Translations under genes and position numbers: made by a program
In this document: positions 1 to 7,943 of the stretch, piece by piece
Layout: each line of letters opens with the position of its first letter
Numbering within the stretch: the first letter of the stretch is position 1
Assembly (NCBI RefSeq): GCF_902805515.1
Contig: NZ_CADCTE010000172.1
Location: 1 to 64,000 of the forward strand
Direction of reading: 5' to 3'
DNA: 64,000 bases
Source of the DNA: an uncultured Arthrobacter sp.
Lineage (GTDB): Bacteria; Actinomycetota; Actinomycetes; Actinomycetales; Micrococcaceae
The notes under the pieces: generated by a model
What the model was told of the DNA's origin: nothing
The model's database searches: none
What the model saw: only the letters and a program-made list of their open reading frames with translations

Positions 1-499
1 GCTCGAAAGTCGTACTGAACGTCAAAATCTCGAATGCACCGCCCCGAAGCCACCTTCCATCCTCGTAGATGCCTCCAACGACGGACTTTATCTTCTTACA
101 GGACGCACAGGCGGGGTCAGTCACCTGGTCAAAGGCCCTCCAATCGTTGGTGGCGTATCCGTAGTTGAACAACTCGAACCAGTACCTCGTGAAGGCCTCT
201 AGTCCCTCCTTGCTGTTCTCGTCCGCGAGTGCCGGCTTCGTTGGCACCGGAATATTGGCCGCCGGACCAATAGACGATGCAGGAGAGGGCTCCGGCGCGG
301 CAGTGGATGCACCACCTGACGGATCAGCCGACGCTGTTGGAGGCGCCGAAACAGCAGTCGAGGTTGGAGGAAAAGAGGATGGAGAAGCTGTCTGCGCCTC
401 GTCTGGGTCGCCCTGACATCCACTCAGCATCAGGGTTCCGGCGATAAGCACCACGAACATGCGGAACCGGAAGCGGTGGGCGGTTGAAGTCCGGTTCAT
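1..499 (-). CDS. DUF6318-type lipoprotein, C-terminus cut by window edge
   Basis: The frame runs from an ATG at 499-497 to the window edge without a stop, so the C-terminus is missing. The N-terminus has basic residues, a hydrophobic stretch and the lipobox LSGC (about residues 23-26), so it is probably exported and lipid-anchored. A Pro/Ala/Ser/Thr-rich linker follows, then a folded part containing EGLEAFTRYWFELFNYGY and a CASC pair. These match the complete paralogue just upstream, which has EGLEAFTRYWFGLLSYGY and CDTC. The family is common in Arthrobacter relatives but has no known function. Tandem duplication with the neighbour is an inference from the shared motifs. Confidence 0.85.
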   Translation of the reverse strand, partial: MNRTSTAHRFRFRMFVVLIAGTLMLSGCQGDPDEAQTASPSSFPPTSTAVSAPPTASADPSGGASTAAPEPSPASSIGPAANIPVPTKPALADENSKEGLEAFTRYWFELFNYGYATNDWRAFDQVTDPACASCKKIKSVVGGIYEDGRWLRGGAFEILTFSTTFE

Positions 500-594
500 G
501 TGAGCCCCCAAGGTGGTGCGGGCAATGGCGGATGACGCATGATCAGCTTAATCCGTGGATGGCAGGGCGGTCCCGATATCCACAGATCGTTCGA

Positions 595-1221
595 CTAACT
601 GGCGCTGGGAGAGCCAAAGTCGAGCATCACCCAACGGTTGTTCTTGTGCACTGCAACGATGATGCTGCGCGTCGGCGGAAGCGCATCCGAAACAGCCGCC
701 TCCCGACCGGACTTATCCAGGTACTTCAGTTCGGTTTGTTCGAGTTCAACGTATGACGAAATGGGCCCCTGAGCACCAGGCTCACCCTTCGTGGAGATCG
801 AATTGACAGTGACCCTGCCACCCGTGATCCATCCACCACTTTCGTAATGCTTTCGCACCTCACCGATCACATTGGTGCAGGTATCGCACCCCCTGTCGGT
901 AACCGTCTGCAGGGGCGCCCAGTCGTTTGATTCGTATCCATAGCTCAACAGTCCAAACCAGTACCGGGTGAAGGCTTCCAACCCCTCCTGCGACTCGGCG
1001 TCGACCCCCGGCGGCTTCTCAGGTGGCTGGAGGTCCGCAGCAGGACCGGGCGATGTGGCGGTCCCGGCTGTCGAGGACGCCGACGGACCAGCCGCACCGC
1101 CACTGGCAGGAGGCGAATTGCCTGCCTCCGTGCCCTGACAGCCTGCCAGGAACAAGGAGCCAACGACGACGACGCCCACACGCTGGATCCGCCTGCCTCG
1201 CGCTGATCGCAGTGGGCGCAC
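595..1221 (-). CDS. DUF6318 family lipoprotein
   Basis: Encodes 208 residues from a GTG at 1221, chosen because GGAGG lies 5 bases upstream and the start puts the signal peptide at the N-terminus. A longer frame to 1443 would bury the signal behind about 74 residues. The signal is basic residues, then VGVVVVGSLF and the lipobox LAGC. A low-complexity Ser/Pro/Ala/Gly linker follows, then the DUF6318 domain with EGLEAFTRYW, a CDTC pair and WVMLDFG near the end. Function is unknown; the protein probably sits on the outer face of the membrane. It lies 95 bp upstream of a truncated paralogue in the same orientation. Confidence 0.88.
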   Translation of the reverse strand: MRPLRSARGRRIQRVGVVVVGSLFLAGCQGTEAGNSPPASGGAAGPSASSTAGTATSPGPAADLQPPEKPPGVDAESQEGLEAFTRYWFGLLSYGYESNDWAPLQTVTDRGCDTCTNVIGEVRKHYESGGWITGGRVTVNSISTKGEPGAQGPISSYVELEQTELKYLDKSGREAAVSDALPPTRSIIVAVHKNNRWVMLDFGSPSAS

Positions 1222-1443
1222 CGCAACCTCCAGCCCTGACTCGGATGTACCTCTGGCGGCCGCGATCCGGCCGCACCAGGTAAGCACTTTCAGAGTAGTG
1301 GGCGCTGCGCCACCGAGGCAGTGCGAACAACGGTCTGCAGAAAGATTAGGTAGCCCAATTAGGGGTTTCGGAAATACGCCGATCACCGGAGGCGGACCGC
1401 CGATCCGCCGGTCCGCCGCTTCGCCTCCGCCAACACCAGCCAC

Positions 1444-2286
1444 TTACAGGATCGGCTGACCACCGGTTACCGCGACACGTGCTCCGGAGACGTAGGACGC
1501 CTCATCGGAAGCCAGCATCACGTAGACCGGAGCCAGCTCCACCGGCTGCCCGGCCCGCTGCATCGGCACCTGCTGTCCGAAGCTTTCCACCTCTTCCTCC
1601 GGCATGGTGGCGGGGATCAACGGCGTCCAGATGGGACCGGGCGCCACGCTGTTCGCCCGGATCCCACGCTCGGCCAACAGTTGCGCCAGCGACGCCGTCA
1701 TATTGGCGATCCCTGCCTTGGTCACGGAATAGGGAACAAGGGTCGGCAGAGGGTTGTCGGAGTTCACGGAGCTCGATCCGATGATCGATGCTCCCGGCTC
1801 CATGTGAGGCAGCGCCGCCTTCGTCAGGTGGAAAAAGGCGCTGAGGTTAATGGCGATGGTCCGGTCCCACTCCTCGTCCGGAATTTCCTCTAGGGTCTCG
1901 TGGCTCATTTGGAAAGCCGCGTTGTTGACCAGGACGTCGACCCGGCCGAACTCCTTCACCGCCCGTTCGATGACGGCCCTGCAGTAGGCGGGGTCGGCCA
2001 GGTCACCCGGGAACAGCACTGCTTTCCGGCCTGCCTGCTCCACCCAGCGGGCGGTGTCCCTTGCGTCTTCCTCCTCCTCTTCGAGGTAGCTGATGAGCAC
2101 GTCCGCACCCTCGCGGGCATAAGCGATGGCGACGGCCTTCCCAATGCCGCTGTCTCCACCGGTAATGACGGCGGCCTTCCCTTCGAGCCTGCCCGAACCC
2201 CGGTAGCTCTCCTCGCCATGATCAGGCTTCGGATCCATCGCGGCGGTGGTGCCGGGAGGCGTCTGCTGCTGGGCTGGCTGGCTCAT
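1444..2286 (-). CDS. SDR family oxidoreductase, general-stress type
   Basis: A 280-residue short-chain dehydrogenase. A hydrophilic leader of about 35 residues precedes the Rossmann glycine motif TGGDSGIGKA. NNAAF follows, then the catalytic Ser (IIGSSSVNS) and YSVTK, which carries the Tyr and Lys, and then the SVAPGPIWTPL segment. The long leader containing MDPKPDHGEESY and the overall sequence resemble the YhdF/YdaD stress-induced SDR group. The substrate is unknown and NAD(P) use is inferred from the fold. GAGGAG precedes the ATG. It is divergent from the glycosyltransferase at 2415. Confidence 0.9.
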   Translation of the reverse strand: MSQPAQQQTPPGTTAAMDPKPDHGEESYRGSGRLEGKAAVITGGDSGIGKAVAIAYAREGADVLISYLEEEEEDARDTARWVEQAGRKAVLFPGDLADPAYCRAVIERAVKEFGRVDVLVNNAAFQMSHETLEEIPDEEWDRTIAINLSAFFHLTKAALPHMEPGASIIGSSSVNSDNPLPTLVPYSVTKAGIANMTASLAQLLAERGIRANSVAPGPIWTPLIPATMPEEEVESFGQQVPMQRAGQPVELAPVYVMLASDEASYVSGARVAVTGGQPIL

Positions 2287-2414
2287 TGGTGCTCCTCGCT
2301 GATCGGTGGCGTTCCTAGAATCGTTCGCAGAACAACCCTAGGCATCACCACCGGAAATTGGGAAGCACACTTAGTATTTACACATGACCCAATCGACAGG
2401 AGGCGGCGAACCCC

Positions 2415-3404
2415 ATGGCGTCATCGGCGGAGTACATCCTTCCCCTGAAGTGGACCGGAGAGGGGCCGATCACTGAATTGGCCGACTACCTGGCCACGCT
2501 TCCGGAATGGGTCGAGGTCACAGTGGTTGACGGGTCCCCGGAAAACTCGTTCGAGCGACATGCACGCGCCCTCCCGCCACGGGTCCGGGTTCTCCGCCCG
2601 GATGCCTCCGGTGCCGGCAACGGCAAGGTGATTGGCGTGCTGACCGGCGTGAGGGCGGCCCGTCATGAGCGGCTGGTACTGGCCGACGACGACGTCCGCT
2701 ACAGTGCCGAGCAGCTTCGCGAGGTGGTGAACCGGCTCGACGACGCCGACCTCGTCCGTCCGCAAAACTATTTCCGCGAACTGCCCTGGCATGCCCGCTG
2801 GGATACGGCGCGCTCCCTCATCAACCGGGCCCTCGGCTCGGATTACCCGGGAACGCTTGCGGTCCGCCGGAGCATCCTTGAGGCGACCGATGGGTACAGC
2901 AGCGAAGCACTGTTCGAAAACCTCGAGCTGATCCGCACCGTCCACGCCGCAGGCGGCCGGGAGGCAAGGGCCGACGACGTGTTCGTGGTACGGATCCCGC
3001 CAACCGCACGCCATTTCCTAGGCCAGCGGATCCGCCAGGCATACGACAGCTTCGCCCAACCGGGCCGCCTCGCAGCCGAACTGCTCATCGTGCCGCTGGC
3101 CGCCTACGCCGCGGAACGCCCGCACCGCCTTCTGGCAGGCATCGGCTCCCTGATGGCACTGGCGGAGGTGGGACGCCGACGGCAGGGCGGACGGTCGATC
3201 TTTCCCCCGACCTCCGCCTTCTGGGCGCCGGTGTGGGCGCTCGAGCGGGGAATCTGCATCTGGCTGGCCGTCCTGAGCAGACTGAGGGGCGGCGTGCCCT
3301 ACGCCGGCGGACGCATGAAGCTCGCCGCACACTCTCAGGCGTGGCTGGGCCGCCGTCATGCACAAGCACACACCCGACCGCGACAAGGAGCAGAAGCTCA
3401 GTAG
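2415..3404 (+). CDS. Family 2-like glycosyltransferase
   Basis: A 329-residue protein with a GT-A type N-terminus: VTVVDGSPEN (about residues 35-44), the nucleotide-sugar and metal motif LADDDVRY (about 92-99), and RPQNYF further on. The C-terminal third is Arg-rich, with hydrophobic stretches (AELLIVPLAAYAA, FWAPVWALERGICIWLAVL) that suggest membrane association. AGGAGG lies 11 bases before the ATG. Donor and acceptor sugars cannot be assigned. It is followed 53 bp later by the DUF3072 gene in the same orientation. Confidence 0.8.
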   Translation: MASSAEYILPLKWTGEGPITELADYLATLPEWVEVTVVDGSPENSFERHARALPPRVRVLRPDASGAGNGKVIGVLTGVRAARHERLVLADDDVRYSAEQLREVVNRLDDADLVRPQNYFRELPWHARWDTARSLINRALGSDYPGTLAVRRSILEATDGYSSEALFENLELIRTVHAAGGREARADDVFVVRIPPTARHFLGQRIRQAYDSFAQPGRLAAELLIVPLAAYAAERPHRLLAGIGSLMALAEVGRRRQGGRSIFPPTSAFWAPVWALERGICIWLAVLSRLRGGVPYAGGRMKLAAHSQAWLGRRHAQAHTRPRQGAEAQ

Positions 3405-3457
3405 ACTGAGTACCAACCGAGAAGCCACGACGCGGGACCACCACGAAAGGAACTGAC

Positions 3458-3685
3458 ATGGCAGACACCTTGGGAAGCTCCACCCCTGAGCCGGCGGGCG
3501 ATTTCGAGCGCGACCCCTCCGACTGGGTCACCGGCGACGAACCGATGACCGATGCGCAGCGAAGCTACCTCGATACCCTCGCCCGGGAGGCCGGCGAGGA
3601 GATTCCGGCCGACATCACCAAGGCGGAGGCGTCCGAGCATATCGACCGCCTGCAGCAGAAGAGCAAGCGCCTCTCCGACTCATAG
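3458..3685 (+). CDS. DUF3072 domain protein
   Basis: A 75-residue acidic protein. It contains the DUF3072 signature: a DPSDWVTGDEPMTDAQ segment followed by YLDTLAREAGEEIPADITKAEAS and a helical end with HIDRLQQKS. The domain fills nearly the whole protein. AAAGGAA lies just before the ATG. The function is unknown; its compact basic/acidic helical character and frequent occurrence in actinobacteria fit a small cytosolic protein. A GC-rich stretch with repeated AGCCGGCAGCG follows the stop. Confidence 0.88.
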   Translation: MADTLGSSTPEPAGDFERDPSDWVTGDEPMTDAQRSYLDTLAREAGEEIPADITKAEASEHIDRLQQKSKRLSDS

Positions 3686-3760
3686 CTCACGGGCTCACAG
3701 CTTTCCGGCTCACAGAAAGCCGGGCAGCCGGCAGCGTAGCCGGCAGCGCCATGGATTCGC

Positions 3761-5182
3761 CTACGAGCGGACCGCAGCCCCGGCCTGTTCCCGCGCTGCG
3801 GCGAAGTTGAACTCCGTGCAGATGTCCTGGCCGAAGACGAACCTCCGCACCGGTGCGGTGCGTGCCTCGGCGAGCGCATCCGACCCCTCGAACCGCACAC
3901 CGGGCACGCCGTCACCGACAAGCAGGGGCGCCGTCGTCAGGTAGAGGCGGTCCAACGTGCCCGCCGCAAGGAAGGCGGACACGGTACGGCCTCCGCCTTC
4001 GACGAGCACCCTGTCCAGCCCCTGTCCGCGCAGCAGCTTCAGGAGTTCAACCGGCTCAAACTGCCTGGGCTGCAGCCGAAGGATCCGGACATGGGCGGCC
4101 ACTTCGTCCGGCACCTGGGCATCGGTTCCAACGAGCCACAGGGTGGGAGCGGCGCCGTCGGTCAGGATTCGGGATCCGGTCCCGACACGCGCCGTGGGGT
4201 CGAGCACCACCCGGGTCGGGTTTGTTCCCGGAATGTCCCTTACGGTCAGTTGCGAGTCATCGGCGGCCACGGCGCCGGCACCGATGACGACGGCGTCGAC
4301 CAGGGCCCGGAGACGGTGCAGGTGGGTGCGGTCCTCGCGGGCATCGGCGACAGTGCCGTCACCGCTGCGCGAGGCAATGAAGCCGTCGAGGCTCTGCCTG
4401 AGCTGGGCGAGGACGACCGGCCCCTCAGCTGCCGCGAGGTACCCGTAGCGGTGGACCAGGTCCTCGGGCTCACCGGCGAGCGGGGCAGCCGGCACCCTGC
4501 CGGCAGTGAGTTCGCCCCACGTGTCGCTGGCCGGAGCGGGATCGTGGCGCATCCGCAAGCGTTTCGTGGCGAGATACGCCGCGTTCTCGGCACGGTCGGC
4601 CACCGCGAGGTTCAGGCGCTCGGCGACAGAGATTCCAAGGTCCTCCAGCGCCTCCTGCTTCGCGGGGTTCCCGGAGAGCAACCGGATCCGGTCCACGCCG
4701 AGGTCCTGGAGAATTTCGGCCGCCTGGTGGTAGCTGCGCGAGTCGACCGGGAGGCCGAGCGAAGTATTGGCGTCAACGGTGTCGACGCCCTGGTCCTGGA
4801 GGGCGTAAGCCTTGAGCTTCGCGAGCAGCCCGATCCCCCGGCCTTCATGGCCGCGGACGTAGACGACCACTCCCCTGCCTTCGTCGCTGATGGCAGCGAG
4901 TGCCGCATCAAGCTGCTCACCGCAGTCGCAGCGGAAGGAACCGAACGCGTCCCCGGTCAGGCATTCGGAGTGGACCCGGACCAGGGGCGCTGCACCGGCA
5001 GGCAACGACTCCCCGGTCGCCGTCGTCACATCGTCGATCCCCCGCACCAGCGCGACGTGCTCGGTGTTTTCGGCGTCTCGGTATCCGACCATACGAAAGA
5101 GACCGTGCCGTGTGGGTAGCACCGTCTCGGTGACCCGCTCAACCGTTGAGGGAATCAGAAGCGGATCGAACGAAAAAGCCAT
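3761..5182 (-). CDS. ribA: GTP cyclohydrolase II fused to RibD-type reductase
   Basis: A 473-residue two-domain protein. Residues about 1-210 are GTP cyclohydrolase II: the zinc ligands fit C74, C85 and C87 ([16 protein letters not shown]), followed by [11 protein letters not shown] and the [13 protein letters not shown] segment. Residues about 250-465 are a RibD C-terminal/dihydrofolate-reductase-like domain: [31 protein letters not shown] and [14 protein letters not shown]. There is no deaminase domain. The first domain converts GTP to the diaminopyrimidine riboside phosphate of the riboflavin pathway; the second would reduce the ribosyl chain. It stands alone, without ribB, ribH or ribE neighbours. 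An alternative is a specialised pathway for a flavin- or pterin-like metabolite. Confidence 0.88.
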   Translation of the reverse strand: MAFSFDPLLIPSTVERVTETVLPTRHGLFRMVGYRDAENTEHVALVRGIDDVTTATGESLPAGAAPLVRVHSECLTGDAFGSFRCDCGEQLDAALAAISDEGRGVVVYVRGHEGRGIGLLAKLKAYALQDQGVDTVDANTSLGLPVDSRSYHQAAEILQDLGVDRIRLLSGNPAKQEALEDLGISVAERLNLAVADRAENAAYLATKRLRMRHDPAPASDTWGELTAGRVPAAPLAGEPEDLVHRYGYLAAAEGPVVLAQLRQSLDGFIASRSGDGTVADAREDRTHLHRLRALVDAVVIGAGAVAADDSQLTVRDIPGTNPTRVVLDPTARVGTGSRILTDGAAPTLWLVGTDAQVPDEVAAHVRILRLQPRQFEPVELLKLLRGQGLDRVLVEGGGRTVSAFLAAGTLDRLYLTTAPLLVGDGVPGVRFEGSDALAEARTAPVRRFVFGQDICTEFNFAAAREQAGAAVRS

Positions 5183-5276
5183 GAATCAACCTTAGTCGGG
5201 GGCAGGGGTCGCACTAAACGGGGCCGACGGGATATTCCGCTAGCTCCTCGTAGGAAGAACGTCCACAGGGTGCGCT

Positions 5277-6242
5277 TTATTGCCTGCCGCCAGGATCGCC
5301 CGCTGCTGTGCCCGTTCCCGGCCTGGCGCGGTGCTCGGCCCCGGCTGCAACCATTGCGGCCGAACGCGCCAGGACCTCCCTGCAGGCCAGCAGCGCCGGA
5401 CGGTTGGTGCTGGCCCGACGTGCCGAGGTGAAGACCGACCTCCGCGGATTGTCGGGAAGGTCATAGAGCTTCACCGTGGTCTGCCTCCCGGTCCAGACGA
5501 GGTCCGGCATCAGCGCCACCGCGTTGCCGGACTCGATGAGGCGGATCTGCGCCTGCAGGTCCGCCGTCTCATACCGGACGTCGGGCTCGAAACCCGCGCG
5601 GCGGCACGCCTGCTCGGCCCAATGGCGGGAAGCCGCACCCCGGGGCTCCATTACCCAGGCCGCATCGGCGGCCTCGGCCACGGTGCTGATCCCCAGGTGG
5701 TTGAGCGGATCGGGCGGCACTGCGAGCCGGATGGCGTCCGTCGTGAGGGCGACCTGGTCGAGTTCCGGATGGCGTGGCGCGGCGTGGCCCGGGTACTGCT
5801 CGGCAATCACCAGATCGAAGTCACGGGCGAAGGTTTCGTAGAGCGCCGTCTCCGGTTCGCGCTGCACCATCTCGATCCGGACCTCCGGATACTCCTTCGT
5901 CATAATGGTCAGCGCATCGGGCATCAGCGCCAGCGCGGCGGATTGGAACACGGCCACGCGCACCGTGCCGGTGACCGTGGTGAGCGATGCCGCGAGGTCG
6001 GCCTCGGCTCGCTCGAGGATCTCGAGCAGTTCGGCCGTGTGCGCCACGAGGACCTCCGCCTGGGGTGTCAGCGTCACGCCGCGCCCGGATTTCCGGAGCA
6101 GTTCAACTCCGACCTCCTTCTCAAGGAGGGCCAACTGCTGGGACACGGAGGACGGACTGTAGCGGAGAGCCGAGGCCACCTCGCTCAGGGTCCCGCGGAT
6201 CTTCAACTCTCGGAGCAGGCGCAGCCGTCGAACGTCGAGCAT
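5277..6242 (-). CDS. LysR family transcriptional regulator
   Basis: A 321-residue regulator. Residues 1-60 form the winged helix-turn-helix (SEVASALRYSPSSVSQQLALLEKEVG, then the wing RKSGRGVTLTP). Residues about 90-290 form the periplasmic-binding-protein-like effector domain, starting GTVRVAVFQSAAL. The last roughly 30 residues are a low-complexity tail. It is divergent from a permease and putA, and a dyad lies between them. Control of proline uptake and breakdown is therefore the simplest inference. The effector is not evident from the sequence. Confidence 0.88.
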   Translation of the reverse strand: MLDVRRLRLLRELKIRGTLSEVASALRYSPSSVSQQLALLEKEVGVELLRKSGRGVTLTPQAEVLVAHTAELLEILERAEADLAASLTTVTGTVRVAVFQSAALALMPDALTIMTKEYPEVRIEMVQREPETALYETFARDFDLVIAEQYPGHAAPRHPELDQVALTTDAIRLAVPPDPLNHLGISTVAEAADAAWVMEPRGAASRHWAEQACRRAGFEPDVRYETADLQAQIRLIESGNAVALMPDLVWTGRQTTVKLYDLPDNPRRSVFTSARRASTNRPALLACREVLARSAAMVAAGAEHRARPGTGTAAGDPGGRQ

Positions 6243-6282
6243 CGTGCCACCAATACTTTAGGGAATCTGAACAATATCATTC

Positions 6283-6300
6283 GCAAAACCTAGCTTTTGC
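6283..6300. promoter_or_regulatory. Inverted repeat, candidate LysR operator
   Basis: GCAAAA-N6-TTTTGC is a perfect interrupted dyad lying 41 bp upstream of the divergent lysR start and about 110 bp upstream of the permease start. The surroundings are AT-rich compared with the flanking genes. Position and symmetry suit binding by the adjacent LysR protein; this is inferred, not shown. Confidence 0.5.
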
Positions 6301-6411
6301 TAAATGAAAATCGGCACCATAATGGATCAGTTCCCAAAGTGGCGGACACCACTGTGTTTATCGTGCGACACCAGCGTGGCCGACCCTCCCCTCTCTTCCG
6401 GATGGACCGTT

Positions 6412-7890
6412 ATGACGAACGCATCGGATCGAAGCCTGCCTCCAACGGGCGGCTCTTCAACCTCGATCCTTCGGCGGAAGCCGATCGACGACGTCGAGGA
6501 TGAGAAGGGCGGAACCAAGCTCTTCAAGAGCCTGGGACTGTGGCAGCTGACGGCCATCGGCGTCGGCGGAATCATCGGCGTGGGCATCTTCACCCTGGCC
6601 GGTCTCGTGGCGAACGGCGGTGAGGACGGCCAGCCCGTGGGGCCCGCTGTCCTGATCTCCTTCCTCGTCGCAGGCCTGGCCAGCGCGGCGGCCGCACTCT
6701 CCTACGCGGAGTTCGCCGGGATGATTCCCCGTGCCGGATCCGCCTACACCTACGGCTATGTCGCCCTGGGCGAGATCATCGGCTGGTTCATCGGCTGGGA
6801 CCTGCTCCTCGAATACATCGCCATCGTGGCCGTCGTCGCCATCGGCATCTCCGGGTACTTCACCGAATTCATGTCCGGCATCGGCATCCAGGTTCCGGTC
6901 TGGATGCAGGGAACACCGGACACCATAGAGGGCGGGCTCATCAACGTGCCCGCCATCGTCGTGTGCCTGCTCATCACCTTCATCCTCAGCCGTGGCACCA
7001 AGACCTTCGGCCGCTTCGAACTGATCGCCGTCGGGCTGAAGATCCTGCTGATCATCGGCATCGTCGGTCTCGGGTTCTTCTACGTCAACGTCGACAACTA
7101 CACGCCGTTCCTGCCCTCCGGCTTCGGCGCCATTTTCGCCGGTGCGGCAACAGTGTTCTTTGCGGTGTTCGGCTATGACGCCATGAGTACCGCCGCCGAA
7201 GAGGCGACCGACGGCAAGAAGCACATGCCCAAGGCGATCCTGCTCTCCCTGGCCATCGCGATGTTCCTCTACGTCCTGGCCACCCTCGTGCTCACCGGGA
7301 TGCAGAACTACACCGAGATCAGCCCCACCGCCGGCTTCGCCTCCGCCTTCCAGTCCGTCGGCCTGCCCGTGATCGCCACGATCATCTCGGCGTTCGCCGT
7401 AATCTCGATCCTCACGGTCATGCTGACCTTCCTCCTCGGCGTCACCCGGGTCTGGTTCTCCATGAGCCGCGACGGACTGCTCCCCGCCTGGTTCTCCGGC
7501 ACCGACCGCCACGGCACCCCGCAGCGCGTGACCTGGATCGCCGGCATCGCCGCTGCCCTGCTGGCCGGGGTATTCCCGATCCGCGCCGTCGCCGACCTCA
7601 CCAACATCGGCATCCTCGCGGCATTCGTCGTCGTCTGCGTCGCCGTCATCGTCCTGCGCCGCAAGGCACCGGACGCTCCGCGCACCTTCCGCCTCCCCTG
7701 GATGCCGGTTGTTCCGGCCTTCGGCGTGCTGGCCTCCGGTTTCCTGATGCTCCAGCTCGAATTCGAAACCTGGATGCGGTTCGGTGTCTGGCTGATCATC
7801 GGCCTGGTCATCTACTGGTTCTACGGCCGCAAGCACTCCCTGATGAACCCGAACAGCCCGCGTCACACCCAAGATGTCCGGAACGCCTGA
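6412..7890 (+). CDS. APC family amino acid permease
   Basis: A 492-residue transporter from the ATG at 6412. An upstream in-frame ATG at 6304 would add a non-conserved leader that overlaps the promoter region. The APC signature is clear: LWQLTAIGVGGIIGVGIFTLAG in TM1, SYAEFAGMIPRAGSAYTY between TM2 and TM3, then GEIIGWFIGWDLLLEY. In all, about twelve hydrophobic segments are visible, with FFAVFGYDAMSTAAEEA at TM6-7. It resembles the cationic amino acid transporter subgroup. Location next to putA suggests proline or a related amino acid as substrate, but the sequence does not prove this. Confidence 0.88.
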   Translation: MTNASDRSLPPTGGSSTSILRRKPIDDVEDEKGGTKLFKSLGLWQLTAIGVGGIIGVGIFTLAGLVANGGEDGQPVGPAVLISFLVAGLASAAAALSYAEFAGMIPRAGSAYTYGYVALGEIIGWFIGWDLLLEYIAIVAVVAIGISGYFTEFMSGIGIQVPVWMQGTPDTIEGGLINVPAIVVCLLITFILSRGTKTFGRFELIAVGLKILLIIGIVGLGFFYVNVDNYTPFLPSGFGAIFAGAATVFFAVFGYDAMSTAAEEATDGKKHMPKAILLSLAIAMFLYVLATLVLTGMQNYTEISPTAGFASAFQSVGLPVIATIISAFAVISILTVMLTFLLGVTRVWFSMSRDGLLPAWFSGTDRHGTPQRVTWIAGIAAALLAGVFPIRAVADLTNIGILAAFVVVCVAVIVLRRKAPDAPRTFRLPWMPVVPAFGVLASGFLMLQLEFETWMRFGVWLIIGLVIYWFYGRKHSLMNPNSPRHTQDVRNA

Positions 7891-7943
7891 CCGGCGCCAC
7901 CGGCTCCCGCTCCGCCCAGCAGGGCGGCGCCAGTAACAGTTGA

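Noticed and set aside
6457-7872. 471-codon open frame on the minus strand
   Set aside because: Antisense shadow of the permease; Asp/Gly/Glu-rich repeats without structure.
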